Source: Streptomyces violaceusniger Tu 4113 (GTDB lineage Bacteria > Actinomycetota > Actinomycetes > Streptomycetales > Streptomycetaceae). Taken from it: 64,000 nucleotides of DNA. A program made the translations under genes and the position numbers. Below are positions 16,535-24,723 of the stretch, in pieces; position 1 is the first letter of the stretch; the number at the start of each line of letters is the position of its first letter. The stretch is taken from NCBI RefSeq assembly GCF_000147815.2, contig NC_015951.1, positions 186,001-250,000 of the forward strand, in the 5' to 3' direction. The notes beneath the pieces are model-generated. The model ran no database searches. It was not told the origin of the DNA and saw only the letters and a list, made by a program, of their open reading frames with translations.

Positions 16535-17797
16535 ATGGCTTCTCCCGCTTCCGCCGGCGACCGCGAGAAGGTCGTCTCCAAACTCCCCGGGTGGCTCCGC
16601 CAGGACCTCAAAGTCCGTGCAGCCCAACTGGGTACCGAGATCCAGACCGCAGTGACGCAAGGCATCACCTACTGGTGCGACCTCGCGTCGACCCCGCCCA
16701 CCGTCGACACATCCGGCGCCGACTCGTTCTCCACCTGGCTTCCCCCAGGCCAGTGGGAGACCTTCAAGGACTCGGCATCCGATCGCAAGGTCTCGATCAC
16801 CCAGGCCCTCGCCCAGGCCGTGCAGCTCTGGCTGCAGAAACATCCCGCGCCCACCGTGCAGCGACCAGAGATTCCCCGCCGCATCATCACCTGCAACCAG
16901 AAGGGCGGCGTCGGGAAGACGGCTGTCGCCGCAGGCACCGGCGAGGCGATGGCTGAAGACGCCAACACCCTGTACCCGGTGCGCATTTCCAAGCACTTCG
17001 CTGCCGCGCTGCTCAAGGACAGCGAAGGTGAATCCGGCGATAGCGGCTCTGACCCGCGGGCCATAGAGGACCGGCCCGGCCTCGGCCTGAGCGTTCTGCT
17101 TGTGGACTTCGACCCCCAGTGCCACCTCACCCAGCAACTCGGCCACACTCCGCTGCCCATGGACGGCGACAGCCTCACCAAGCACATGGCCGGCGAGCCC
17201 GCTGGCAAGCTCCGTGACCTGATCGTCCCCATCGAAGGCGACCAATTCGGCGACCGTCTGCACCTCCTGCCCAGCTGTAACGACGCCTTCCTCCTCGACG
17301 TCAAACTCGCCGGCGTCCGGGCACGCGAAGCCGCCCTCGAACGAGCCCTCGCACCGATCGAAGCCGATTTCGACGTCATCATCGTCGACTGCCCGCCCAG
17401 CCTCGGCCTGAGCATGGATGCCGCCGTTTACTACGGCCGCCGCCGCGACAACGAGCCTCCCGGCTCCTCCGGCGCCCTCGTTGTCGTCCAGGCAGAAGAC
17501 AGCTCAGCCGACGCCTACACCCTCCTGACCACCCAGATCGAAGACCTCGGAACCGACCTCAGCCTGCACATCGACTACCTCGGCATCGTCGTCAACCACT
17601 ACGACGCACGCCGCGGCTACATCGCCACCTCCTCCCTTGAAGCCTGGATGGACATAAGAGACCCCCGAGTTGTCGGCGTCATCGGCGACCTCAAGGAACA
17701 GAAAGAAGCAGTCCGCGTGAAACGCCCCCTCCTCGCCTACTCCCCCAAGTGCGATCAGGCGGTAGGCATGCGCGCCCTGGCACGGGAGATCTCATGA
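16535..17797 (+). CDS. parA: ParA partition ATPase with N-terminal DNA-binding extension
   Basis: The 420-aa Walker-type ATPase segregates the replicon with ParB and parS. The deviant Walker A motif KGGVGKT is at residues 123-129, with LLVDFDPQ and DVIIVDCPPSLGLS further on. The first ~105 residues hold two segments that look like ribbon-helix-helix units (KLPGWLRQDLKVRAAQLGTE and STWLPPGQWETFKDSASD), so the protein may bind its own promoter. ATG 16535 is chosen as start; an upstream start at 16490 would add 15 residues. Its stop overlaps the parB ATG. Confidence 0.9.
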   Translation: MASPASAGDREKVVSKLPGWLRQDLKVRAAQLGTEIQTAVTQGITYWCDLASTPPTVDTSGADSFSTWLPPGQWETFKDSASDRKVSITQALAQAVQLWLQKHPAPTVQRPEIPRRIITCNQKGGVGKTAVAAGTGEAMAEDANTLYPVRISKHFAAALLKDSEGESGDSGSDPRAIEDRPGLGLSVLLVDFDPQCHLTQQLGHTPLPMDGDSLTKHMAGEPAGKLRDLIVPIEGDQFGDRLHLLPSCNDAFLLDVKLAGVRAREAALERALAPIEADFDVIIVDCPPSLGLSMDAAVYYGRRRDNEPPGSSGALVVVQAEDSSADAYTLLTTQIEDLGTDLSLHIDYLGIVVNHYDARRGYIATSSLEAWMDIRDPRVVGVIGDLKEQKEAVRVKRPLLAYSPKCDQAVGMRALAREIS

Positions 17798-18867
17798 GCA
17801 GCAAGGCCTCGAAACTCGGAGCGAGCGCCTCCTTCGGCCAGGCCCGGCCCGTCAGCGCCCGGAGGGCCGCGATCAGCGCCGCCACCGGAGCACGCACCGA
17901 AGGCGTACCCGACCCCACAGAGCTGCCTGTCGGGCAGATTAGCCAGAACCCCGACAACCCCCGCGACCATCTGCGCGACCTTGAGGACATCACGCAGAGC
18001 ATCAAGGAACTCGGCGTCATCAACGCCATCACCGTGGCCAGCATCGACGCCTACCTACAGGAACGCCCCGACCGCGCCGACGACCTGGACGAAGGCGCCA
18101 AGTACGTCGTCGTGGACGGCCACCGTCGCCTCGAAGGCTCGCGCCGCGCAGGCAAGGACACCATCAAGGTGATGGTCGACGACGCCCGCGTGGCAACCGA
18201 TGAGACCCTCCTCGAGGCCGCGTTCGTCGCCAACTTCCACCGCGACGATATGACCGACCTCGAGCAAGCCCACGTCCTGGATTCGCTGGTCAAGCTCTAC
18301 GGCAGCCAGACCAAAGCCTCGCAACGGCTCGGCCTCCCCCAGGCCACCATCTCCTCCAAGCTGTCACTGCTCAAGCTCTCCCCCGACCTGCAAGCCGAAC
18401 TGGCCACCGGCGAGCGGCAAGTCGAACACGTCCGGAACCTTGGCAAGCTCAGCCCCGAAGAACAGCGGGCTGCGGCGGACACCCGAGCCGCAGAAGCCAA
18501 GCGGCGAGCAGAGCAGAAGCGAAACAGCCAGCAGGCGGCAACTCCATCCGCCCCCCTCAGCTCTGCTGCAAAGCAGAAGACTGACGACTATCACGCCGCG
18601 ATAAGCCAGGACGCAGTCCAGACGACCACAGAGCCATCGCCAGAGGGAGCGACCACCCAGGCACCGGTCAAGGCGGCAACCGGGACAACTCCCGCCCCCG
18701 TGCCGGCGCAGCCCGCCGATCGGGGAAGGGACTCCACAGAGCGGCACGACGGGCAAGACGCTGTTCAGACGGTGCCATGGCGCGATGTACCTGCGGTCGC
18801 CAAGCTCATCCACGCCCGCATGACGGATGACGAACGTCGCGAGTTGGTCGCCCTGCTCCGCGCGTGA
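17794..18867 (+). CDS. parB: ParB partition protein
   Basis: The 357-aa CTPase/DNA-clamp protein binds parS and activates ParA. The N-terminal ParB/Sulfiredoxin domain has the CTP-binding motif VVVDGHRRLEGSRRAG and the arginine patch NFHRDDMTDLEQA, followed by the HTH segment KASQRLGLPQATISSKLSLL. A proline/threonine-rich linker leads to a C-terminal dimerisation end (ARMTDDERRELVALLRA). It is translationally coupled to parA by ATGA. A further parS-like sequence lies inside the gene at 18589-18603. Confidence 0.92.
   Translation: MSSKASKLGASASFGQARPVSARRAAISAATGARTEGVPDPTELPVGQISQNPDNPRDHLRDLEDITQSIKELGVINAITVASIDAYLQERPDRADDLDEGAKYVVVDGHRRLEGSRRAGKDTIKVMVDDARVATDETLLEAAFVANFHRDDMTDLEQAHVLDSLVKLYGSQTKASQRLGLPQATISSKLSLLKLSPDLQAELATGERQVEHVRNLGKLSPEEQRAAADTRAAEAKRRAEQKRNSQQAATPSAPLSSAAKQKTDDYHAAISQDAVQTTTEPSPEGATTQAPVKAATGTTPAPVPAQPADRGRDSTERHDGQDAVQTVPWRDVPAVAKLIHARMTDDERRELVALLRA
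18589..18603. promoter_or_regulatory. parS: parS-like site inside parB
   Basis: TATCACGCCGCGATA differs from the perfect palindrome near parA at one arm position. Its place inside the linker coding region of parB could allow ParB nucleation across its own gene, but chance cannot be excluded. Confidence 0.5.
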
Positions 18868-19166
18868 ATCACTCGCCCAGCAAGGAAGCGGTGGCCGGCG
18901 TGGGGTACTTCGAGGCCGGTGGGACGGTCGTGCGGCGCGCCCTCCGCGTCCTCGAGGACACCGACACTGCACTGGTGACCGCCTGCCGCCCCGGCGCCGA
19001 AGCACGCTGGCCCTCCCTCTACACCAAGGCCCGTACAGACGGCGACCGCTCCGCGCGCATCGAGGCGTTCGACACGATGGCGACAGGGGAATGGGACCTG
19101 GAGGCTGGCCTGTGGCAGGACACCGAGCTGGTGTGCCGGGGGCGGTGGGTGTCTCGCGTGGAGTGA
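18864..19166 (+). CDS. Hypothetical protein coupled to parB, 100 aa
   Basis: GTG 18864 overlaps the parB stop (GTGA), making this the third gene of the partition operon. The protein (opening MNHSPSKEAVAGVGYFEAGG) is soluble and has no recognised domain. By position it could help partition or copy control; nothing in the sequence proves that. Confidence 0.5.
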   Translation: MNHSPSKEAVAGVGYFEAGGTVVRRALRVLEDTDTALVTACRPGAEARWPSLYTKARTDGDRSARIEAFDTMATGEWDLEAGLWQDTELVCRGRWVSRVE

Positions 19167-19624
19167 AGGGAGTCGGTGACGTGGTGCCGGGGGTGGCGCC
19201 TTTGGCCGGTGGTCGTTGGTACGTAGATGCGGTTGTTGACGGCGGAGTTGGCGACTGTCGGTGGATGGGGTGTGTGGGGCGTGGGCGGCTGGCTGTGGCG
19301 CAGCATTTGCACGGCCTGCATACAGGGGCACCGAGAGCGAAAGACGGTGCCCGCTGGACGGGCGCGACGTCGCGGCCGGCGCCCGCCCAGCGGGATGGGC
19401 TGTGAAGTTCCGGCGAACTATCCCGCCCCACGGGATCGAACCTTTTGGGCAGGCCAGAGCCGGTGTCCCCTGTGGGGATGCTGAGTATCGCGACGTGGGG
19501 GGCCAGCGCCCTCCGAGACGAAGCCCGAAAACACAGCCGCCGTTTCCGCGCTCTACAACGAGCAGGCTGGCCCCAGACCTAGGGTGGGGAGCAAGGTGCG
19601 GCCCGCATTGGGGGGAGCTAAGCC
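19167..19624. other. Gene-free G-rich stretch
   Basis: These 458 bases follow the partition operon. The plus strand is unusually rich in GGGTG/GTGG runs around 19180-19290 and holds no convincing gene, terminator or repeat family. GTG 19625 of the next (broken) gene follows. Confidence 0.3.
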
Positions 19625-20924
19625 GTGAAGGAGAAGCAGTCCTTCAAGATGCAGCAGGCCCAGGACGATCGGGGCGTGCTGATTTCGGCCCGGCAGCTGA
19701 ACGACGTGCCCAAGCCTACGTGGGCCAGCTCTGGTGCCCCCACTGCAAACACGAGGTCTATGCCGTGCCGGAGCATCCGAGCACCTCGAAGCTCGGCAAG
19801 CCGTACGTACTGTCCGCGCACTTCGCCTTAATGCCGGAGAAGAAACCCAAAGTCGAAATCGGCCAGGCGGGAACGAAGCGCCCGAAAGCGGAGCACTTCC
19901 GCGGCTGCCCGCTACGTGCGACCGAGACACTGGAGGAGATCGCCCGGCGCTCCCGAGGGCTCGCCGAGCTCGGTAACGGCCAGCTGCAGCTGCGCCTGGT
20001 CCTCACCGAGTCCACCGACACCAAGGCGGCGACGCTGCCCCTGCCGGGAGCACCGCTGAAGCCACCGCCGACAAACCCGGTGCGTCGTCAGGTCCGCAAC
20101 CGGGAACCGGCGCTGGCTCCCGCGGTCACCAGCGCGGCGCGCATCGCGCAGCTCCTGGCCCTGTCAGCCTCGCCGCGCTCTACCAGCGACTGCAGGCGGG
20201 CCTCGTGAAACACCCCGTCGCCGTCGTCGGCCAGGTCGCCGCGGCCGGCACCAGCCGGGGCGGGCAGCCATGGCGCCGGATCGCCGCCAACCTGCCCACC
20301 GGCCTGCCAGGCCGCCTTGCCGTCGCTGACGTCTACCTGCGCAGCGATCACCCGGAACTCTTGGAACCGCTGACCGAGGGCACCAGCGTGCTCGCCCTGG
20401 CCGCCCCGGACGTCCCCTGGAAGCTGTTCGTCCCGAAGAGCGGCGGGCACCACCAGCTCGTGCTGTGGCCCCGGACGCACTGGCAGCTCGCCTACTGGAT
20501 CGCCGATCCGGCCACCGGCCGTTCCACCGTGCCCAGGACTCCGCCCTCCGTCAAGTCCCCGCCGCGGACCCGCCCCGCGCGCCCGAAACCGGTACCGAGG
20601 CCGACCGTCAGGCCGCCGGAAAGGGGAACGTCCGCCTTGCAGGGGGAGGCTGCCGAGCCTGCTGGCCCGATGGCCCCGCCTGCCGCACCCGTGCCGCCGC
20701 CCGCTGATCCCCCGCAGCCGACGGGCAGTCCTTCGGAGCCGACTTTAGAGGCACTGTCCCCTGCGGCGCCGCCCGGTGAGACGACGTCCGGCCCTTCGCC
20801 GCTTCCGCCGGTACCACCCGTGCCGCCAGTACCACCCCTGCCGCCGACGATGCCGTCGGTACCGCTGCCGACCGCTCCCCGTCGGCCTCGCAAGGGTCTG
20901 TTCAAGCGCTGGCGCAACCGCTGA
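19625..20924 (+). pseudogene. Zinc-ribbon / proline-rich protein, broken by two frameshifts
   Basis: Starting at GTG 19625 (VKEKQSFKMQQAQDDRGVLI), coding sense moves to a second frame near 19715 (YVGQLWCPHCKHEVYAVP) and a third near 20160 (AALYQRLQAGLVKHPVAVVG). The reconstructed protein would have a zinc-ribbon-like CPHC, a middle domain and a proline-rich stretch of PPVPP repeats ending in the basic tail RKGLFKRWRNR. Each break needs one base. Sequencing errors could produce this, but two in one gene suggest decay. The last part (from GTG 20205) is one open frame of 239 codons. Confidence 0.5.
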
Positions 20925-21087
20925 ACCTCGCCGTCAACGAGCCCCACTGGACGGATGCCTCTTCTCGGACTCACGTCGCCCTGCACCCGGGCGGCCTGGT
21001 CGTCGCCGTCCTCAACGCTTCCGTCGGCCTGACCTGATACTCGGGGCTTGAAGGCGTCCTGCCCCGGGGGAATTCGTTGGCGGCAGA

Positions 21088-21129
21088 GCGGAGGGCTCGC
21101 CCCCAAAATCTTGGGGGCGAGCCCTCCGC
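21088..21129. terminator. Strong hairpin terminator
   Basis: A perfect 19-bp inverted repeat (21088-21106 with 21111-21129) encloses a 4-base AATC loop. It lies 27 bases downstream of the minus-strand secreted-protein gene and on the other side faces the proline-rich gene, so it may end transcripts from both directions. Confidence 0.85.
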
Positions 21130-21155
21130 AAGGAGTACCGGCACTGAATTGTGGC

Positions 21156-21494
21156 CTACAGGTACTTACCGCTGACGCCGACGGCACCGAGCCCCGTCGG
21201 GCAGTTGGCTATGGCGTGTTCATAGCCTGTCGAGGTGCGCTTGATCGTTCCGTCACCGCATGCAACGGTGACCTGGACGTCCCTGCCGCTGTTGTTGCAG
21301 TACAGCAGGCCCCGGCCGTGACCGTACTTGTAGTCGGTCCACATGCTGCAACCCGGAGGGGCGGCCGCGGCGATGGAAGCCGCAGGGGAAACCGGCGTTG
21401 AGGATACGGACGCTGCCTGTGCGGGCACGGCCATGGCGCCGAAGGCGACCGCAGTGCCGAGCGCGGCGGTGGTGAAGGCATGACGAAGCCGCAT
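21156..21494 (-). CDS. Small secreted protein, 112 aa
   Basis: A clear Sec signal peptide (MRLRHAFTTAALGTAVAFGA, cleavage after VPAQA) precedes a mature part of about 85 residues with four cysteines (in PPGCSMW, LLYCNN, VACGDG and ANCPTG), likely two disulfides. The GTIKRTSTGYEHAIANC segment is beta-like. I do not recognise the family; small exported cysteine-paired proteins of this kind are frequent in Streptomyces. It is a single-gene unit ended by the hairpin at 21088. Confidence 0.7.
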   Translation of the reverse strand: MRLRHAFTTAALGTAVAFGAMAVPAQAASVSSTPVSPAASIAAAAPPGCSMWTDYKYGHGRGLLYCNNSGRDVQVTVACGDGTIKRTSTGYEHAIANCPTGLGAVGVSGKYL

Positions 21495-21807
21495 AAGAAT
21501 CCTTCCGGTTGGATTGGCGCCCCTCCGGCTTTTGGCCAGGAGCGGCTGGTGAGGCAGAGCCGGTCGTCAGTCGGTCGGCTGAGTGGTTCAAGGCTGATGC
21601 GTTGTGTGTCTCGCTGACCGTGGTGACGGTTCGGCTCGCCAGGACCAAAGACTGCTGACCGCTGACGGGCTATGGCAACGGCCAGCGCTTGTCCCGGACA
21701 GGTGGTGGCCGTCCGGGCTGGTCAGCGCGTTTGTCCGACCTGTCCCGGACAGCCGAGAGCTTGTAGGCCGTGTCGAGAGGTGCTGAAGCCGGAATTCGGG
21801 AACAGCG
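21495..21807. other. Intergenic region with paired palindromes
   Basis: No gene seen in 313 bases. Two copies of the imperfect palindrome TGTCCCGGACA occur at 21690-21700 and 21741-21751, 51 bases apart, which resemble operator half-sites. The promoter of the secreted-protein gene should lie near 21500-21560. Confidence 0.35.
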
Positions 21808-21948
21808 TCAGCGTGCCGGGGCGATGGTGCGGGGGAGCAGGTTCCGGAGCAGCTCGGCGGTTTCGGCTTCCATGTCGACGCCTCCGCCGAGCTGTTCGTT
21901 GATGTGGGCGAGATGCGCGGCGGCTGTGCGTAAGGCATCGATGTCGCC
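21808..21948 (-). pseudogene. Duplicate tail of the LysM-BTAD gene
   Basis: The last 46 codons match the C-terminus of the protein encoded at 27700-31191 almost residue for residue: GDIDALRTAAAHLAHINEQL here against CDIDALRKAAAHLARVNEQL there, both running on to ETAELLRNLLPRT. Upstream the similarity stops abruptly at about 21948. It is a recombination fragment with no start. Confidence 0.75.
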
Positions 21949-21957
21949 GGCGGTGCG

Positions 21958-22230
21958 GTGAGCGGGGTAGCGCGGTGCAGCAGTCCCGAACGCTACCTGC
22001 CCCGCCGCGCCACCTGGATCGGCTACCGCGTCGCGCTTGTGGACGAGCGGGTCGCCGCCCAGTACGGCGTATCCCTGGCCAGGGTTTGGCCACGTCTCTG
22101 GCAACTCCGCGATGACCGAAGCCCCAAGGTCGTCTCCGCTGCCTGGGACGACTACGCCGCCGCCACCGTCCGCGTAGCCTGGGCCCTGCCCTACCTGGTC
22201 GTCTCCCTCTTCTGGTGGCCGGCCGCCCCA
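21958..22230 (+). pseudogene. Membrane protein gene interrupted by IS982 element
   Basis: A coding-like frame (RYLPRRATWIGYRVALVDER onward) ends in a transmembrane helix (VAWALPYLVVSLFWWPAA) exactly where the IS982-type element begins. Just beyond the element, 23789-23809 reads IALVFLG-stop, which would complete a membrane helix if the element were removed precisely. Its upstream edge abuts the duplicated BTAD tail. Function unknown. Confidence 0.45.
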
Positions 22231-22253
22231 CTAGATGATCTATTCCAAGGGGT
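22231..22253 (+). repeat. Left terminal inverted repeat of IS982 element
   Basis: It begins CTAGATGATC and pairs with 23763-23785 at 21 of 23 positions. The transposase stop codon lies directly inside it. Confidence 0.85.
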
Positions 22254-23160
22254 TTAGTGGTCGTAGGCGGTCAGTGCCCGCATGACCGGCTGGCCGGTGT
22301 GGTCGTTGTGCCAGATCGCGGCGGTGAGTGCGAGGATGCGCTGCAGGACACGGACGGCCACGCCTGCGGGTGTGCGGCCGCGGTGGCGTTCGAGATCGAG
22401 TTGTCCCTTGAAGGTCTCGTTGATCGACTCGATGACCTGCCGCAGCGGCTTGAACAGCTGTGATCCGGCGCGCTCGGCCTCGCCCTTGCGGGCGCAGCCG
22501 CATATCCAGCTCCGCCAGCTGCCGCTCGAACTCCCGGCCGAAGTAGTTCTTGTCGCCGATCAGTATCTGGCTGGGCCGCTCGCCGATGAGGTGCGGCTCG
22601 ACGGCGAGCAGGTCCAGCAGGGTCTCGCGCTCGTCGGCCTTGGCCCCGGTCAGCGCGAACGCGACGGGCAGGCCCTGCAGGGTGCACACCAGGTGCAACC
22701 GCAGACCCCAGAAGAACCGCGAGTGGCTGGCACAGTAGCCGTACTCGGCCCATCCGGCCAGGTCGGATCGTTTGACCGTCTCGCGGGACCGCCCGCACTC
22801 GACCGGAGTGGAGTCCACCACCCACACGTCGTCGGTCCACAGCGTCGTGTCCGACGCCAGTGCGCGGGTGACGCGCCGGACGAGCTCGGCGGCCTTGCGC
22901 AGCCGCTTGTTGTAGCCGGGCTGCTTGGGCAGGTAGGGGAAAAGGTGCCGCAAGTGGGTGTGGGCGTGCCGAAGCCACCGGGCCTCGGAGGTGAAGCCGA
23001 GCATCGCCTGCATCATCGCCAAGGTCACCAGCTCGGCGTCGCTGAGCCGCGGCGCGATACCCACGGCCGGCCGCCACGGACTGAACTGCGGCGAACCCTT
23101 CAGAAGGTCGTCGGTCTTCACATAGAGTGCGGTCGCGAGGGAGTCCAGCTCTGTCTTCAC
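22254..23160 (-). pseudogene. IS982-family transposase, frameshifted
   Basis: GTG 23160 begins VKTELDSLATALYVKTDDLL, a typical IS982 opening. DDE-type segments follow (WVVDSTPVECGRSRET, LIGDKNYFGREFERQL). Near 22490 the frame is lost by one base: the native ending (for example QVIESINETFKGQLDLERHR and onward to AYDH-stop at 22254) continues in another frame. Without correction the protein would end in a nonsense tail, so the gene is probably dead. Confidence 0.8.
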
Positions 23161-23286
23161 ACACCGACGTTGGACTCCTTCATCACATCCAGGGGCCCCT
23201 TCCCACACATTCGAGCCCATGCGACACCGGACAGAGCACTCACGCCGGCAGCCCGGCGGCGACAGCCCGCTCCCAGAGCTGGCACG

Positions 23287-23718
23287 ATGTCCGGCATGGG
23301 CCGACCGGAGACGTTGAAGGACAACCTCGCCGCCCGCCGTCAATACGCGACTCTCCAGCGGGAGTCCTTCGACAGCGCGGATCTCGTGTCGGTGCGCTTG
23401 CAGCAGTTGTGGTTCACACGGTGCACATTTCGGGAGACCGACCTCCGCCAAGCCACCCTCGACGGCTGCCACTTCAAGTTGTGCGATCTCCGCGGAGCCA
23501 ATCTGAGCGGCGCCTCCATGAGGGGCGTCACGCTGGCGGGCTGCGACCTGACCGGCGCCGACCTCCGGGCAGCGGACCTGACCGGTGCCCGTTTCGGCCG
23601 GGTCCTCACCGGTACCCCGCCTCATGGGCTCACCGACGCCACCGACGTCAGGCTGGCCAACGCTATTCTCCGCGATCTTCAGCTCGACCAGGTCATTGGC
23701 TGGCCCATCACCGGGTAG
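23287..23718 (+). CDS. Pentapeptide-repeat protein, IS passenger
   Basis: The 143-aa protein has about a dozen A(D/N)LxxA-type pentapeptides between residues 50 and 115 (DLRGANLSGA, DLTGADLRAADLTGARF), which fold as a right-handed beta-helix. Some proteins of this fold (Qnr, MfpA, McbG) protect DNA gyrase from quinolones or toxins; most have unknown roles. ATG 23287 or 23296 is the start. It is divergent from the IS982 transposase and lies inside the same inverted repeats. Confidence 0.8.
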   Translation: MSGMGRPETLKDNLAARRQYATLQRESFDSADLVSVRLQQLWFTRCTFRETDLRQATLDGCHFKLCDLRGANLSGASMRGVTLAGCDLTGADLRAADLTGARFGRVLTGTPPHGLTDATDVRLANAILRDLQLDQVIGWPITG

Positions 23719-23762
23719 TCGGCCGATGCCCGAGGCGCACAGACGCTTCGATCTACCAGACG

Positions 23763-23785
23763 ACCCCTTGGGATCGATCATCTAG
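23763..23785 (-). repeat. Right terminal inverted repeat of IS982 element
   Basis: It ends GATCATCTAG and is the partner of 22231-22253; two internal positions differ. CCA follows. Confidence 0.85.
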
Positions 23786-24120
23786 CCATCGCCCTGGTGT
23801 TTCTCGGCTGATCCCAGGGGCGCCGCGGTGCCGACGACTTCTGCGTCAGCTGCGAAGCCGCCTTCGATATCCAACTCGGCGCCTGGCACACATCGTGGGC
23901 GTACCGCTGCCCCATCAGCGCGTGACCACGGCCGAAGGTCGGCAGATCGACGGCATCCTCGCAAAAGGCGCCTACCTGCCCCGGATGGACGATGGCCCCC
24001 GGCACCCTGACTACGTCGCAGACGACAGGCGACCGGGTAAAGCTGTCCCCTGAGCGAGGGCGATGTCGACGTGGGCACGCGCGCTCCGCCCGTCGGCGCT
24101 GCCGCCGGTGCCACCGCATG
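23786..24120 (+). other. Decayed coding fragments
   Basis: No intact gene. Two stretches look coding: FCVSCEAAFDIQLGAWHTSW (about 23835-23900, stop near 23923), and a frame starting GTG near 23922 reading VTTAEGRQIDGILAKGAYLP to a stop at 24053. Neither has an identifiable family; they look like remnants left when mobile elements rearranged the area. Confidence 0.3.
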
Positions 24121-24124
24121 AGGC

Positions 24125-24172
24125 TCCCGCCGGCAGCGCAAGGAACTGTTCAAGCGGTGGCGCCGTCGCTGA
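24125..24172 (+). pseudogene. Basic 'FKRWR' tail fragment
   Basis: Sixteen codons including the stop read SRRQRKELFKRWRRR, matching the C-terminal tail of the proline-rich gene ending at 20924 and the fragment ending at 27658. No upstream coding part is kept in frame. Confidence 0.6.
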
Positions 24173-24320
24173 TTGACTGTTGGCGCACCTGTCCGAGCTG
24201 GGAAACACCAACGGCTCGTTGGCCGGTGCGATGGCTGCTCAGTCCCGGTCGAGCGCCCTACACGACTATGCGATAGACAAGCCGTCATCCATGGTGCAAG
24301 TCGGGTCGGAGAGGATGGAA

Positions 24321-24668
24321 ATGTCACGGAGCTGGAGAATCACGGTGGTGGCGTTAGCCGTGGTGGGAGTCGCCTCCACACCTGTGGTGTGGCTGTTGGA
24401 CGGACCCGATGCGGGACAGATGGCCGGGGCCTGTATCCAAGGGGCTGTTGGCATCGCCGCGCTGGTGTGGGCGCTCTTCCAGCCCGCGCCCGGCAGCGCG
24501 CCGGCGGTGGCGATCCGTACAGGGCGAGCCCGAACGGAGAGCGGAGGGCGGGCAGTGTCCGGGATCAGACGGCGCAGAAGGGACGCCCCGGCCACGGTGC
24601 GGGACAGCGGGAATGCCACCGCCACCGGGCAGGGCAGCAGCGCGATCAGCGGCATCGAGGAGATCTGA
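24321..24668 (+). CDS. Small two-helix membrane protein, STAND partner candidate
   Basis: ATG 24321 has GGAGAGG six bases upstream. The 115-aa product has two transmembrane helices (about residues 7-27 and 36-57), a basic linker (GIRRRRRDAP) and a C-terminal segment RDSGNATATGQGSSAISGIE. That last segment resembles the glycine/alanine/threonine motif near the N-terminus of the STAND protein encoded 55 bases downstream (SGTGDATAMEGGLAVSG). The shared motif and same-strand order suggest the two proteins touch, with this one at the membrane. An earlier start (TTG 24180) is possible. Confidence 0.6.
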   Translation: MSRSWRITVVALAVVGVASTPVVWLLDGPDAGQMAGACIQGAVGIAALVWALFQPAPGSAPAVAIRTGRARTESGGRAVSGIRRRRRDAPATVRDSGNATATGQGSSAISGIEEI

Positions 24669-24723
24669 GGGCCCGGTGATACCAAGGTGGCGGGGACGGA
24701 CACGGGAGCAGGGGGCACCGGAC

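Larger units (their letters stand above)
22231..23785. mobile_element. IS982-family element with pentapeptide-repeat passenger
   Basis: A 23-bp terminal inverted repeat (22231-22253 and 23763-23785, 21 of 23 identical) bounds 1555 bp. IS982 elements are normally about 1 kb, so the extra 0.6 kb is accounted for by a pentapeptide-repeat gene between the transposase start and the right end. CCA occurs at both outer borders (22228-22230 and 23786-23788), a possible 3-bp target duplication. The transposase has a frameshift, so the copy probably cannot move by itself. Confidence 0.8.
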
